Source: Sediminibacterium ginsengisoli (GTDB lineage Bacteria; Bacteroidota; Bacteroidia; Chitinophagales; Chitinophagaceae). From it: 37,572 nt of DNA. Where the stretch lies: positions 1 through 37,572 of the forward strand of contig CALPLN020000002.1 in NCBI GenBank assembly GCA_943324415.2. Direction: 5' to 3'. The notes below the pieces were generated by a model. The model was not told the DNA's origin. It saw only the letters and a program-made list of their open reading frames with translations, and did no database searches. Shown here piece after piece: positions 15,179 through 24,089 of the stretch; within the stretch, counting starts at the first letter, position 1, and each line of letters opens with the position of its first letter. A program made the translations under genes and the position numbers.

Positions 15179-17500
15179 ATGAAAAAAAATATAGACTATA
15201 CCATACAGAAGGAGGAAAGCTTATTTATAGGGGCAATCAGAAATTGCATTCAAAATTGGCCTACCTATTTAATTATTTCTACCATTCTTGGCATCGCTAG
15301 TATGGCCTATCTAAAAATATCGCCAGTATATTACCAGGCAAATGCCTTACTCATTATTAAAGATGAAAAGAAAGGAAATGAAGATTCTAAATTAATGGAG
15401 TCATTAAACTTAATGAGTGCAAAAAGAATCATTGAAAACGAAGTGCAAGTTTTGCAATCAAAAGCCATTATCGACAGGGTCGTACAGAAATTATACCTCA
15501 ATGCACCAATTTATATAAGCAATAGTTTAAATAAAAAAAGAGCCTACTTGAGCAGTCCCATTTTCATTGAACTAAATAAGGGAGAAACCATTAAAAACGG
15601 GATCGGTGCGATTCGGTTTAATTACAATGAGAAGGCCCAGTTAGTCACATTAAACGACCTTTATATTTACCCTTTAAATCAATGGGTTAACACACCCTTT
15701 GGAATGCTAAGATTTATTCCAAATACCCAAAGAATTCCATCAAACGAGGCATTCTATTTTGAACTTTTGAATAACGAAGCAGCAGCTAATACACTTTCTA
15801 GTCAGCTCAAGGTGACTGCTACTAACAAACTTTCTAGTGTGATTAATCTCCAATATAAAGAGGGGGATCCTAGGCTAGCAGAAGCTGTTTTGAACGAAGT
15901 CATCAGCATCTACAATCAAATGATCCAATCCGAAAAGAAAGAATTGGCAAAAACAACACTTCAATTTATTGATGTCCGATTAAATGTCATAGGCGGTCAA
16001 TTGGATTCTATCGAAAATAAAATTAGATCATTCAAAGGAAATAGTAATGCTGTTGACATTGGGACTCAGGGTCAACTTTTCCTTCAAAATGTGAGTTTAA
16101 ATGACCAAAGATTAACGGATATCAATCTAAAGCTAGATATGGTGAATGAACTTGATGACAATATAGCTAGTAAACAACATGGTTTGTTAATTATGCCAAC
16201 CACATTGGGATTGATAGACCCTACATTGACTCAATTAATCACCACATTAAACGATTATGAACTTCAGCATGATAAGATTAAAAATACAACAGCTTCGAAT
16301 AATCCATTAATGGTGTCTTTAAATGAGCAAATTTCTGCCACTAAGGGTCGAATACAGGAGAATATGAAAGCGTATAAAGCATCCTTAGAGAAAAGTAAAA
16401 ATAGTTATGCGCAGAATAACGAGAAGTATGCTAATATGCTTGAGTCGATTCCAGCAAAAGAGCAAGCATTGCTTGAAATAAGCAGAGATAAAAATATAAA
16501 GTCAAATATTTACGCATTTCTTTTGCAAAAAAGAGAAGAAACTGAGATTGCTTATGTTTCAGCCATTTCAGATAAAAGTACGATTTCAAATGCCTATGCC
16601 TCTTCTGATCCAGTGAGTCCAAATCATTTATTGGTATACGGCTCTGCACTGTTGTTATTAATTGGATTCCCAATCGGTTTTGTGGGTTTAAGAGATAGTC
16701 TTGGTGGGTCTATACGTTTTAGGCGTGATATTGAAAATCAGACAAATCTTCCGATTGTAGGTGAAGTTGCACAAGCAGAATGGAAAGATCAAAAATTAAT
16801 ACAGTATGGTGAACAAACAAAGCAATATGAGTCATTTAGGAAAATTAGGTATGCTTTGGCAAATAAAGGAATGGCAGGTAGAAATAAAAAATTGTTAGTT
16901 ACTTCTGGTATTGCAGGTGATGGAAAGAGTTATATCGCCACCAATTTGGCCCTCAGTTTCGCTGATGTTGGGAAAAGAGTGGTTTTAGTTGATTGTGATT
17001 TTAGGCATGCAAGTATGTCAAAATCATTTAATTTTTCCAAGTCAGAGGGTATGACTGATTTCCTTTCTGGTTTGGTAGCGGAGAATGATATCATCAATCC
17101 TATACCAGAGTATAAAAATTTATTTTTCATTCCAGCAGGATCGATACATCAGAACACAACTTCACTATTAGAGAATGGCAGTATTGCTGATTTATTTGAT
17201 TATTTAGAAGATCATTTCGATCTTATTATAATCGATTCTCCTCCCTTGATGGATGTTGCTGATGCGTATTTACTAGCTAATTATTGTGATACAACGTTAT
17301 TTGTAATAAAACATGGCTATACTCCAAAAAACATAGTTGAGTATATCCTTTCTAGTGGCGAGATTAACTCTATTAGTGATACCATGATTCTTTATAATGG
17401 CGTAAAGGACCAGTTTGAGGGGGCTTCTAGAAATAGAATTTTAGGAGATATCAATTCGAAGTATACTATCGGAAGAGGGCAAATCAAGTTGTTAAATTAA
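15179..17500 (+). CDS. wzc: Wzc-like polysaccharide co-polymerase / tyrosine autokinase
   Basis: A 773-aa inner-membrane protein controlling polysaccharide chain length and export. It has a Wzz domain with a first membrane segment (near 30-50), a long periplasmic coiled-coil/GNVR part, and a second membrane segment (YGSALLLLIGFPIGFVGL). A cytoplasmic BY-kinase follows, with Walker A SGIAGDGKSYIATN near residue 575, Walker A' VVLVDCDFR near 601 and Walker B LIIIDSPPLMDV near 681. The ATG at 15179 is chosen over a TTG 30 bases earlier that would add an unusual extension. The C-terminal tail has a single tyrosine (SKYTIGRG) rather than the Tyr cluster of E. coli Wzc, so phosphorylation control may be reduced. 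It starts 7 bases after wza. Confidence 0.93.
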   Translation: MKKNIDYTIQKEESLFIGAIRNCIQNWPTYLIISTILGIASMAYLKISPVYYQANALLIIKDEKKGNEDSKLMESLNLMSAKRIIENEVQVLQSKAIIDRVVQKLYLNAPIYISNSLNKKRAYLSSPIFIELNKGETIKNGIGAIRFNYNEKAQLVTLNDLYIYPLNQWVNTPFGMLRFIPNTQRIPSNEAFYFELLNNEAAANTLSSQLKVTATNKLSSVINLQYKEGDPRLAEAVLNEVISIYNQMIQSEKKELAKTTLQFIDVRLNVIGGQLDSIENKIRSFKGNSNAVDIGTQGQLFLQNVSLNDQRLTDINLKLDMVNELDDNIASKQHGLLIMPTTLGLIDPTLTQLITTLNDYELQHDKIKNTTASNNPLMVSLNEQISATKGRIQENMKAYKASLEKSKNSYAQNNEKYANMLESIPAKEQALLEISRDKNIKSNIYAFLLQKREETEIAYVSAISDKSTISNAYASSDPVSPNHLLVYGSALLLLIGFPIGFVGLRDSLGGSIRFRRDIENQTNLPIVGEVAQAEWKDQKLIQYGEQTKQYESFRKIRYALANKGMAGRNKKLLVTSGIAGDGKSYIATNLALSFADVGKRVVLVDCDFRHASMSKSFNFSKSEGMTDFLSGLVAENDIINPIPEYKNLFFIPAGSIHQNTTSLLENGSIADLFDYLEDHFDLIIIDSPPLMDVADAYLLANYCDTTLFVIKHGYTPKNIVEYILSSGEINSISDTMILYNGVKDQFEGASRNRILGDINSKYTIGRGQIKLLN

Positions 17501-17527
17501 TTTTTTTCTGGTTTTACATACGTTTCT

Positions 17528-17580
17528 TTCCTTTTTTAAGCTTCAAAATGTAACTGAAGTCGGCGAAGCCGTAAGGAAGG
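17528..17580 (+). ncRNA. Structured leader element before the UpxY-like gene
   Basis: Within the 112-base gap between wzc and the antiterminator gene, TTCCTT (17528-17533) can pair with AAGGAA (17573-17578), closing a junction of two hairpins. These are CTTCA/TGAAG (17541-17545 with 17555-17559) and the GC-rich CGGC-GAA-GCCG (17561-17571). The stretch is visibly richer in G and C than its surroundings. It could be an RNA leader sensed by the NusG-like protein or a processing/pausing site; the function is inferred from position only. Confidence 0.4.
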
Positions 17581-17612
17581 CGAAACATTTAGATCACTCA
17601 AATCATTCAAAT

Positions 17613-18140
17613 ATGGAAAAGCTATGGTATGTGGTTTACACAAAGTCAAATTGCGAGAAAAAGGTGTCATGTCTATTGACTAAACATGGAATTGACAATT
17701 ATTGTCCATTAAATAAAACAATGAGACAATGGGCAGATCGGAAGAAAATGGTATTGGTACCAATTTTCACTTCTTATGTCTTTGTTCATATCCCTTCAGA
17801 TAGGTTGTATCAAGTAAAGCAAGCCAGTTCTGATATCATCAATTTTGTTTATTGGCTTGGGAAGCCAGCAGTAGTAAGAAACAATGAAATTGAAAATATA
17901 AAATTATTCTTGGATAAATATAGCAATGTAAAACTTGAAAAAAAATCAATCCGTGTCAACGATACAATTAAGGTAATAAGTGGCCCATTCTTAAATATGG
18001 AAGGAAATATTAAATCCATCGAGCATAATAAAGTAAAATTAGTACTGCCGTCTTTAGGTTATATGATGATAGCAGAAACATCCATACACAATATACAAGT
18101 TGTTCCTAATGGGTATCAACTAGAAAGAATGATTTCATAA
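17613..18140 (+). CDS. UpxY/NusG-like transcription antitermination protein
   Basis: A 175-aa specialised NusG paralogue. The NGN domain spans about residues 1-110 (KLWYVVYTKSNCEKKVSCLL, then VPIFTSYVFVHIPSDRLYQV). A KOW-like domain follows (IRVNDTIKVISGPFLNMEGN). Bacteroides UpxY proteins of this type, encoded within capsule loci, bind the locus leader and allow RNA polymerase to read through the long operon. Here the gene is third rather than first, after wza and wzc, and is preceded by the structured leader at 17528-17580. It probably promotes transcription of the ~15 kb downstream (inference from family and position). Confidence 0.88.
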   Translation: MEKLWYVVYTKSNCEKKVSCLLTKHGIDNYCPLNKTMRQWADRKKMVLVPIFTSYVFVHIPSDRLYQVKQASSDIINFVYWLGKPAVVRNNEIENIKLFLDKYSNVKLEKKSIRVNDTIKVISGPFLNMEGNIKSIEHNKVKLVLPSLGYMMIAETSIHNIQVVPNGYQLERMIS

Positions 18141-18161
18141 TATCAATCAATTTTTAACACT

Positions 18162-19043
18162 ATGATGCATTTGCTAAAAGCTGCTTTAAAGAGGATGGTT
18201 GCTAATTTTTATATCTATTTTGGATACATCAATAGGGCAAAAAAAAAGATCATAAAGAGTGATTCTGTTGTCTCAATTTATTTTCACAATCCTTCATTTA
18301 AGACATTTAATGATTGTATGCAATGGCTAATAGATAACGATGCCGTCTTTTTAGGACCTAGTGATTTACTGTCCTTTCAATCCAATCCGAATAATACAAA
18401 CAAGCTAAGAGTGCTCATTACAGTTGACGATGGGTGGAGAGAAAACTTATTAAATATAGTTCCGATTGCTCATTTTAATAAAATTCCAGTTACAATATTT
18501 GTTAGTACTGAACCTTTAATAGAAGGCGGCGGATACTGGTGGTCTTATATAAAAAAAGCAGTAAAAAAAGGATACACTGCTTGTACTATCCCATTTTTGA
18601 AAACCATTCCCAATCAAAACCGATTGAGTATCGTCAACCACTTAAAGTCAATGATTCATATCGAGCGTGAATCAATGACCGTCGAGGAATTGAAATCGAT
18701 TGCCATTTCGCCATATATACAAATTGGCGCTCATACTATTACGCACCCTATTCTTACCAATTGCAATGATGATTTAGCAGCTAAAGAAATCATACAATCA
18801 AAGACCGTACTAGACGCAATCCTTCCTGCTCCAGTTAATTGCTTTTCGTATCCAAACGGAAATTATTCGGAAAGAGAAATCAATATTCTTAAAAATAATG
18901 GGTATCAAATCGCTTTTGCGAATACACCTGGCTTGATTCATCTAAATCCTACAATGGATTTATTTAGATTGCCAAGATTTGAAATCTTGGATCATGCTCC
19001 ATTGAATGAAAATATCTGCAGAATGCTAGGTGTCTGGTTTTAA
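18162..19043 (+). CDS. Polysaccharide deacetylase family protein
   Basis: A 293-aa NodB-fold carbohydrate esterase (CE4-like). Motif 1 is ITVDDGWRE near residue 88, with the general-base and metal aspartates. Motif 2 is IGAHTITHPILT near residue 188, with both metal histidines (H-T-I-T-H). CFSYPNGNY near residue 224 matches the substrate-groove motif. All catalytic residues expected of an active metal-dependent deacetylase are present. There is no clear signal peptide, although the first 25 residues are basic and mildly hydrophobic, so membrane association is possible. It may remove N- or O-acetyl groups from the polymer or from lipid-linked units. It lies 21 bases after the antiterminator. 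Confidence 0.88.
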   Translation: MMHLLKAALKRMVANFYIYFGYINRAKKKIIKSDSVVSIYFHNPSFKTFNDCMQWLIDNDAVFLGPSDLLSFQSNPNNTNKLRVLITVDDGWRENLLNIVPIAHFNKIPVTIFVSTEPLIEGGGYWWSYIKKAVKKGYTACTIPFLKTIPNQNRLSIVNHLKSMIHIERESMTVEELKSIAISPYIQIGAHTITHPILTNCNDDLAAKEIIQSKTVLDAILPAPVNCFSYPNGNYSEREINILKNNGYQIAFANTPGLIHLNPTMDLFRLPRFEILDHAPLNENICRMLGVWF

Positions 19044-19053
19044 ACAAGTTTAT

Positions 19054-20352
19054 ATGGCTCCATTTTTATATAAAATATTAGCAGGGACGGTCTTGATTAT
19101 TTTTGCTTTTATGTTGCTATGGGTTAAGGGCAATAAGAATATTCCATTTATAGAATATGTGCTGTATACATTTCCCTTTATTTCCATTACTTTATTACCC
19201 TCTATTGGATATCCAACAATTTTCGACATTACCACATTCACATTCTTATTATTTTTTTATAGACCTAGAAGTACTAATGGCGTTTCATTAAAAAAATACG
19301 GCTACTTATTAATCCTATTTTTTATTTCACTACTTTTTGGAGGCATAGGTGCAGAGTCTATTTCTTATGATACAATGCCAGATCTTGTTCAGCTTATTTG
19401 TGTATTCTCCTTTGTTAAAATTGTTTTTGATGAAATCGTGCTAGATCCTTTACTATTTGATCGAATAGTTCAATTATTAAACACTGCTATTTTCCTTTCT
19501 ATTTTGTTTTTAATTTGTCAATTTATTTTTGGGCCACAATTTAGTTTTGATAAGACAGCTAATGTGAACGTTTTACAAGGGAATAACATACGTTTCCCTA
19601 GTTTCTTTCAAGATCCCCAGAAATATGCCCAGTTTTTGTCAGCGGGATTCTTTGTTTCATTAATTCAAACTAAAGCCAGAAATAGTACAAAATCGACTTT
19701 TTATATTTTACCAATAACAATATTGGCTGCATTGTTATTTTCTGGGGGCAGGGCTGGCTTACTGGGTTTGATCCTAGGGGTTGGCTTGATTGTATTGCTT
19801 GGTAATTCCAGGTATCGAATAGCGATTATTATTGCAGCAATTGCTATTGCGTTAGTTAGTTCACAATATGCAGCACAAATGTCCATATTTAATCGTGAAT
19901 CAACTGTTTCAGATGCCTATGAATTTCGATTTGAAATTTGGAAAGATGCTTTTGAGATTTTCAAAGCACATCCCTTTTTCGGAATCGGTATTGGCAATTA
20001 TGCAGCCTATGTCAGTATCCATAATCCAGATCAATACTGGGTAGCTAGCAATGTGTATACTGCATATGACCATCCGGAAAGTGGCTATTTAAAACTTTTG
20101 ACAGAATATGGGTTAATTGGTTTTGTGCTTTTCTTTTCTATGATCTTATATCCAGTCATAAAAGGGGTACAGTATTACTTAAAACATAAGGATTATACTT
20201 CTTTATTACTTATAGCGGCAATCCTTTCATGGATGGTTGGGTTCACAACTGTCTATTCCTTAAGTGATAGCAGGATTGCAGTTTATATAGCAATCATCGT
20301 CACACTTTTAATCATTCGATACAAAGTAAATCTAATAAATGAACCTATTTAG
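19054..20352 (+). CDS. O-antigen ligase-like / Wzy polysaccharide polymerase
   Basis: A 432-aa polytopic membrane protein with about ten hydrophobic helices and one large periplasmic loop. The Wzy_C/O-antigen-ligase signature is in the loop and following helix: HPFFGIGIGNYAAYV, then YDHPESGYLKLLTEYGLIGF, with the conserved H-x-E type pair seen in this superfamily. In an operon that also has Wzx, Wza and Wzc it is most likely the repeat-unit polymerase. The ATG at 19054 is preferred to a GTG at 19030 that lies inside the deacetylase gene. It overlaps the flippase gene by 14 bases. Confidence 0.85.
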   Translation: MAPFLYKILAGTVLIIFAFMLLWVKGNKNIPFIEYVLYTFPFISITLLPSIGYPTIFDITTFTFLLFFYRPRSTNGVSLKKYGYLLILFFISLLFGGIGAESISYDTMPDLVQLICVFSFVKIVFDEIVLDPLLFDRIVQLLNTAIFLSILFLICQFIFGPQFSFDKTANVNVLQGNNIRFPSFFQDPQKYAQFLSAGFFVSLIQTKARNSTKSTFYILPITILAALLFSGGRAGLLGLILGVGLIVLLGNSRYRIAIIIAAIAIALVSSQYAAQMSIFNRESTVSDAYEFRFEIWKDAFEIFKAHPFFGIGIGNYAAYVSIHNPDQYWVASNVYTAYDHPESGYLKLLTEYGLIGFVLFFSMILYPVIKGVQYYLKHKDYTSLLLIAAILSWMVGFTTVYSLSDSRIAVYIAIIVTLLIIRYKVNLINEPI

Positions 20353-21793
20353 AAACTATTATACCCTTTTTTCAACATTCAAGTCAAAGTTGCTTGTAAA
20401 TAGTTTCTGGGGAGTTGCTGCTAACCTGTTACAAAATATATTATTCAGTGTATTTTTTATTATTGTTGCTAGAGTCTACAATCCAACAGATTTTTCTAGT
20501 TATATTTTAGCAAATACACTTTATGGGCTGCTCCTTGCTTTTTCGTCCTTAGGTCTTGGACAATGGTTTGTTAGAAGATTGCTTGAGGATATTGATAAAG
20601 AGCGGCTAATTCATCAATTTTTCAAGTTACAGTTCATCATTGGAGTCGCTTTTTACTTGCTTATCATGGTTACAACATGGATGCTTTATAAAGACCATTT
20701 AGTTAGACAACTTTCTTTGATCATTGGCATTAATATCCTATTTGACAATATTATTTATGTTATAAAGCATGTCAATATTGCTCAAATGGATCAAAAAAAA
20801 ACCTTTTTAATTCAAACAATCGAAGCGGTTTTAAAATTCATTTTAGGTTTAGTCGTAGTTGTATTTCCAGTATCGATGGTCACTTTGGCTTTGATAATTA
20901 TCACACTTAGATTTATCACACTAAACGCCTTCATAAGCTTAGGCACCTCTTTCCCAGTCAGGATAGCCTATTTGTTGAAAGTGAAAATCGATACAAAAGT
21001 GATTAAAGAGATTGTAAGTGACAATTGGCCATTTATTGTAATTGGCAGTATGTCTGTATTGTATTGGAAAATTGGTAATCTTTTTATTGCGAACTATTTA
21101 TCCTTGAAAGAAGTGTCTCATTATGAAATTTCGTATAAATTATTTTCAATGGCTGAAATTGTTCCTGTGATTGTCTCCTCCTCAGTATTTCCAGTGCTTT
21201 TGAAAAAGTTAAACGAGGATAGGACAGCTGCAATGAAATTTTACAATAAAGTATTTATAGCTTATACATTATACGGATTTTTGTCTTTCACTTTTATTTA
21301 TTCATTCGCTGAACAAATTGTCCCTTTTTTATTTGGCTCTAAGTATATCATCACGGCCAAGTATTGTAAAGAAATGTTTTTTACAATACTCATTTTTCCA
21401 ACTGCTATTTTACAGGCAAACTTGATCATTTCTTTACACCGAGAAAAAATCGATATGTGGTTAAATATATTGAGTCTGATACTAAATATGATCTTGTCCA
21501 TGATTGGCTTATATTTTCTTAAATCTATCACAGCGATCAATCTAGCAATTTTCATTTCATTCCTCTTATTTCATTTACTACAAGACTTTGTCCTGATCAA
21601 GCTTAATATGTCGACATTCAAAATTTCAATGTTGTTTTATCTAACCCTCTTTACGGCTTTGTGTATGTATTATGCAGCCTTATCGTACTTTATACCAATC
21701 GTAGCTTTCTGCTTGTTTTGGTTATGCGTATGTGTAATGGTCGGGTATTACATGCATCTTTATTTTAAAAGACAATTAAGTCGCGCTATATAG
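20339..21793 (+). CDS. Oligosaccharide flippase (Wzx-like, MOP superfamily)
   Basis: A 484-aa membrane protein with 12-14 hydrophobic helices, beginning with the typical N-terminal segment SFWGVAANLLQNILFSVFFI. That segment is followed by ARVYNPTDFSSYILA, the R-x-x-x-P-x-D/E-F/Y motif of polysaccharide flippases. It transfers undecaprenyl-linked repeat units across the inner membrane for the polymerase encoded just upstream. The start codon overlaps the previous gene. No other flippase is in the locus, which fits a single Wzx/Wzy-dependent pathway. Confidence 0.88.
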   Translation: MNLFRNYYTLFSTFKSKLLVNSFWGVAANLLQNILFSVFFIIVARVYNPTDFSSYILANTLYGLLLAFSSLGLGQWFVRRLLEDIDKERLIHQFFKLQFIIGVAFYLLIMVTTWMLYKDHLVRQLSLIIGINILFDNIIYVIKHVNIAQMDQKKTFLIQTIEAVLKFILGLVVVVFPVSMVTLALIIITLRFITLNAFISLGTSFPVRIAYLLKVKIDTKVIKEIVSDNWPFIVIGSMSVLYWKIGNLFIANYLSLKEVSHYEISYKLFSMAEIVPVIVSSSVFPVLLKKLNEDRTAAMKFYNKVFIAYTLYGFLSFTFIYSFAEQIVPFLFGSKYIITAKYCKEMFFTILIFPTAILQANLIISLHREKIDMWLNILSLILNMILSMIGLYFLKSITAINLAIFISFLLFHLLQDFVLIKLNMSTFKISMLFYLTLFTALCMYYAALSYFIPIVAFCLFWLCVCVMVGYYMHLYFKRQLSRAI

Positions 21794-21806
21794 ATACATC
21801 TGACAC

Positions 21807-22967
21807 ATGACAGTTCTTTATTATACCCAAACATATTATCTAGATGCGGCAATTGAAACCATTAGATCTCTTGACTCCGCCAATCTTGATTTGCATTTAG
21901 TGATCGAGATTACACCTGATTCTAAATGTTCCAATATCATCAATATAGCTAGTTTAGAAAATGCAGATGCAGTTACTAGTTTTACAGCATTATTAGGAAA
22001 GGAAACTGCAGCCAACTTTAAGCCGTATTTTAAAGCGGTAAAATCTGTTCAATTTCTTGTGTTTAAAAAAAAGAAGGCATTTAGTATCGATGCTTTAAAA
22101 GCCTTATACCGATTCTCTAAATTGTTGGATAAAATCAAGCCCAATGTAATTCATTTTGATACGGTGACGTTAAGGTCATTACTTATCTTGCCTAAAATAG
22201 TGGGTCTTAAAAAAGTCATAACGATTCATGATCCTATTCCGCATCTTGGGGAGTCTACTTGGAAAGTAAGGATGACAAATCGAGTTTATTTTTCATTAGC
22301 GAATCATTTCATTTTCTACTCCAATTATGCCAAAAAACAATTTGAAATACAGTATCCTTTTTGTACGCAATCAAGAACAGTAATACAATTCCAGCCGTAT
22401 ACCTATAATCAGCTCTTTATAAAGTCAATGAATACGTCGATTGATCCATATATTTTATTTTTTGGAAGAATTTCTTATTACAAAGGAGTTGATTTATTCA
22501 TTTCCATTATTCCTGAAATCTTAAAAAGGTTTCCCAATCAACAATTCATTATTGCAGGTCGTACAGAAGGGTATGAGATCAATGAGGAGATGATTAATAA
22601 GTATAAAAATAATATCCTGTTCATAAATCAATATATAGACTCCTCTGATTTAGTGAGTTTAATTCAACATGCTAAGTTCTTAGTTTGTCCTTATCGTGAT
22701 GCGAGTCAAAGTGGCGTTTTAATGACAGCCATGGCCATTGGGAAGCCAGTGATTGCCACTAATGTTGGCGCTTTCCCGGAATACATCCAAGATGGCTATA
22801 ATGGCCTTGTAGCCGAGCCAAATCACGATTCAATCTTAGATCGTGTATTGCATTATTTAGAGTTCGATCGTTATAAAGAGGCTGAAACTTATGTGAATCC
22901 TACTTTTTCTCAAAGTATAGCAACATCAAATCAAAATTTAATAGCACAAACCTATTTTAATGAATAA
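21807..22967 (+). CDS. Glycosyltransferase family 4 protein
   Basis: A 386-aa GT-B glycosyltransferase. The C-terminal Rossmann domain starts at ILFFGRISYYKGVDLFISI and carries the donor-binding SGVLMTAMAIGKPVIATNVG motif, the GT4 E-x7-E region with a Met/Ala variant at its first acidic position, followed by EYIQDGYNGLV. The N-terminal acceptor domain has HFDTVTLRSLLILP and VITIHDPIPH. It probably adds one sugar of the repeat unit from a nucleotide-sugar donor on the cytoplasmic face. The sugar cannot be assigned. It lies 13 bases after the flippase and overlaps the next glycosyltransferase gene by 8 bases. Confidence 0.87.
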   Translation: MTVLYYTQTYYLDAAIETIRSLDSANLDLHLVIEITPDSKCSNIINIASLENADAVTSFTALLGKETAANFKPYFKAVKSVQFLVFKKKKAFSIDALKALYRFSKLLDKIKPNVIHFDTVTLRSLLILPKIVGLKKVITIHDPIPHLGESTWKVRMTNRVYFSLANHFIFYSNYAKKQFEIQYPFCTQSRTVIQFQPYTYNQLFIKSMNTSIDPYILFFGRISYYKGVDLFISIIPEILKRFPNQQFIIAGRTEGYEINEEMINKYKNNILFINQYIDSSDLVSLIQHAKFLVCPYRDASQSGVLMTAMAIGKPVIATNVGAFPEYIQDGYNGLVAEPNHDSILDRVLHYLEFDRYKEAETYVNPTFSQSIATSNQNLIAQTYFNE

Positions 22968-24081
22968 CAATACTATACCTACTATCGCATTTGTCATCCA
23001 TGGATTATGCATGGGTGGTGCAGAGAAATTTACCATTACCTTATTGAATCATTTACATCAAAACGGGTATCCTGTATTTTTAATCTCATTAAGTGAAGAC
23101 CGCACGTTGGAAAATGAGTTACATCCAAATATTCCCATTTTCACGTTACTCAGGAAATCCAAATACGACTTAACCATCAAGGATAAAATTGCTTATGTCT
23201 TGAAGCAAAATCAGACTGATAAAGTCTTCTGTGTTAATTCGTATGCTTATTTTTTGACGAAATTGGCATTGCGAAAAAACAACCATATTGATGTTTATCT
23301 CTCTTTACATTCAACGGTGTCGTCTAGTATCAAAAATTATTTTCAAAACTTATTCTATTTCAGAGTGATGGATCCAACTGATCATATTGTTTTTTTATGC
23401 CAAAATCAAAAGGAATATTTATCAAAACATTATTTTATTTCCAATCCGAATCAGCATGTCATTAACAATGGGGTAGATACCAATTATTTTAGGCCTAATA
23501 AGGAATCAGATGGAATTAAAACTGCAGCAAGGACGCGATTTAATTTAAGTCAAGACGAATCTGTCATATTAAAAGTGGCAAGAATTGCACCGGAAAAAGG
23601 TCATTTAGATGCTATTGAGGCTTTATACATATTACACGACAAGTATAAAGAATCTGCACATCTTATTTTCGTAGGCGATGGGCCATCCTTGTTTAAATAT
23701 AAAATCAGAAAGTCAATTGCTGAAAGAGGCCTAGAAAACTTTATTCATCTAGAAGGTAACCAACAAGACGTAAGGGGGTATTACCAATTTGCTGATCTAT
23801 TTACTTTGACATCCCATAGTACAGAAACCTTTTCAATTGCTGCGCTAGAAGCTATGGCTTATGGGCTACCCTGTTCTATGACAGATGTGGGAGGAGCAAG
23901 TGAAATGATTGTCCCTGGGGTAAATGGACTTTTAACAACACCGCATGATCCCTTATCGATGGCAGAGAGTTGGTATACTTTACTTTCTGTAAAACCAAAG
24001 CGTGATATAATTAGAGCACATGTTGTAGACCATTTTGACAAAGACCAGATGCTTGCTCAATACGACGCTATTTTATTATAA
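22960..24081 (+). CDS. Glycosyltransferase family 4 protein
   Basis: A 373-aa GT-B enzyme and the clearest GT4 of the three. The N-terminus has the acceptor-loop motif VIHGLCMGGAEKFTITLLNH. The donor domain has KVARIAPEKGHLDAIEALYI, then FSIAALEAMAYGLPCSMTDV with the canonical E-x7-E-like acidic pair in the donor site, and GASEMIVPGVNGLL. It transfers a sugar to the growing lipid-linked repeat unit; donor and linkage are not readable. The start overlaps the previous gene by 8 bases (translational coupling), and the next gene follows after 8 bases. Confidence 0.9.
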   Translation: MNNNTIPTIAFVIHGLCMGGAEKFTITLLNHLHQNGYPVFLISLSEDRTLENELHPNIPIFTLLRKSKYDLTIKDKIAYVLKQNQTDKVFCVNSYAYFLTKLALRKNNHIDVYLSLHSTVSSSIKNYFQNLFYFRVMDPTDHIVFLCQNQKEYLSKHYFISNPNQHVINNGVDTNYFRPNKESDGIKTAARTRFNLSQDESVILKVARIAPEKGHLDAIEALYILHDKYKESAHLIFVGDGPSLFKYKIRKSIAERGLENFIHLEGNQQDVRGYYQFADLFTLTSHSTETFSIAALEAMAYGLPCSMTDVGGASEMIVPGVNGLLTTPHDPLSMAESWYTLLSVKPKRDIIRAHVVDHFDKDQMLAQYDAILL

Positions 24082-24089
24082 AAATTTTT

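Noticed and set aside
20714-20734. TTGATCATTGGCAT inside the flippase gene, similar to the FNR-like boxes
   Set aside because: It is within coding sequence, has mismatches, and no promoter is near.
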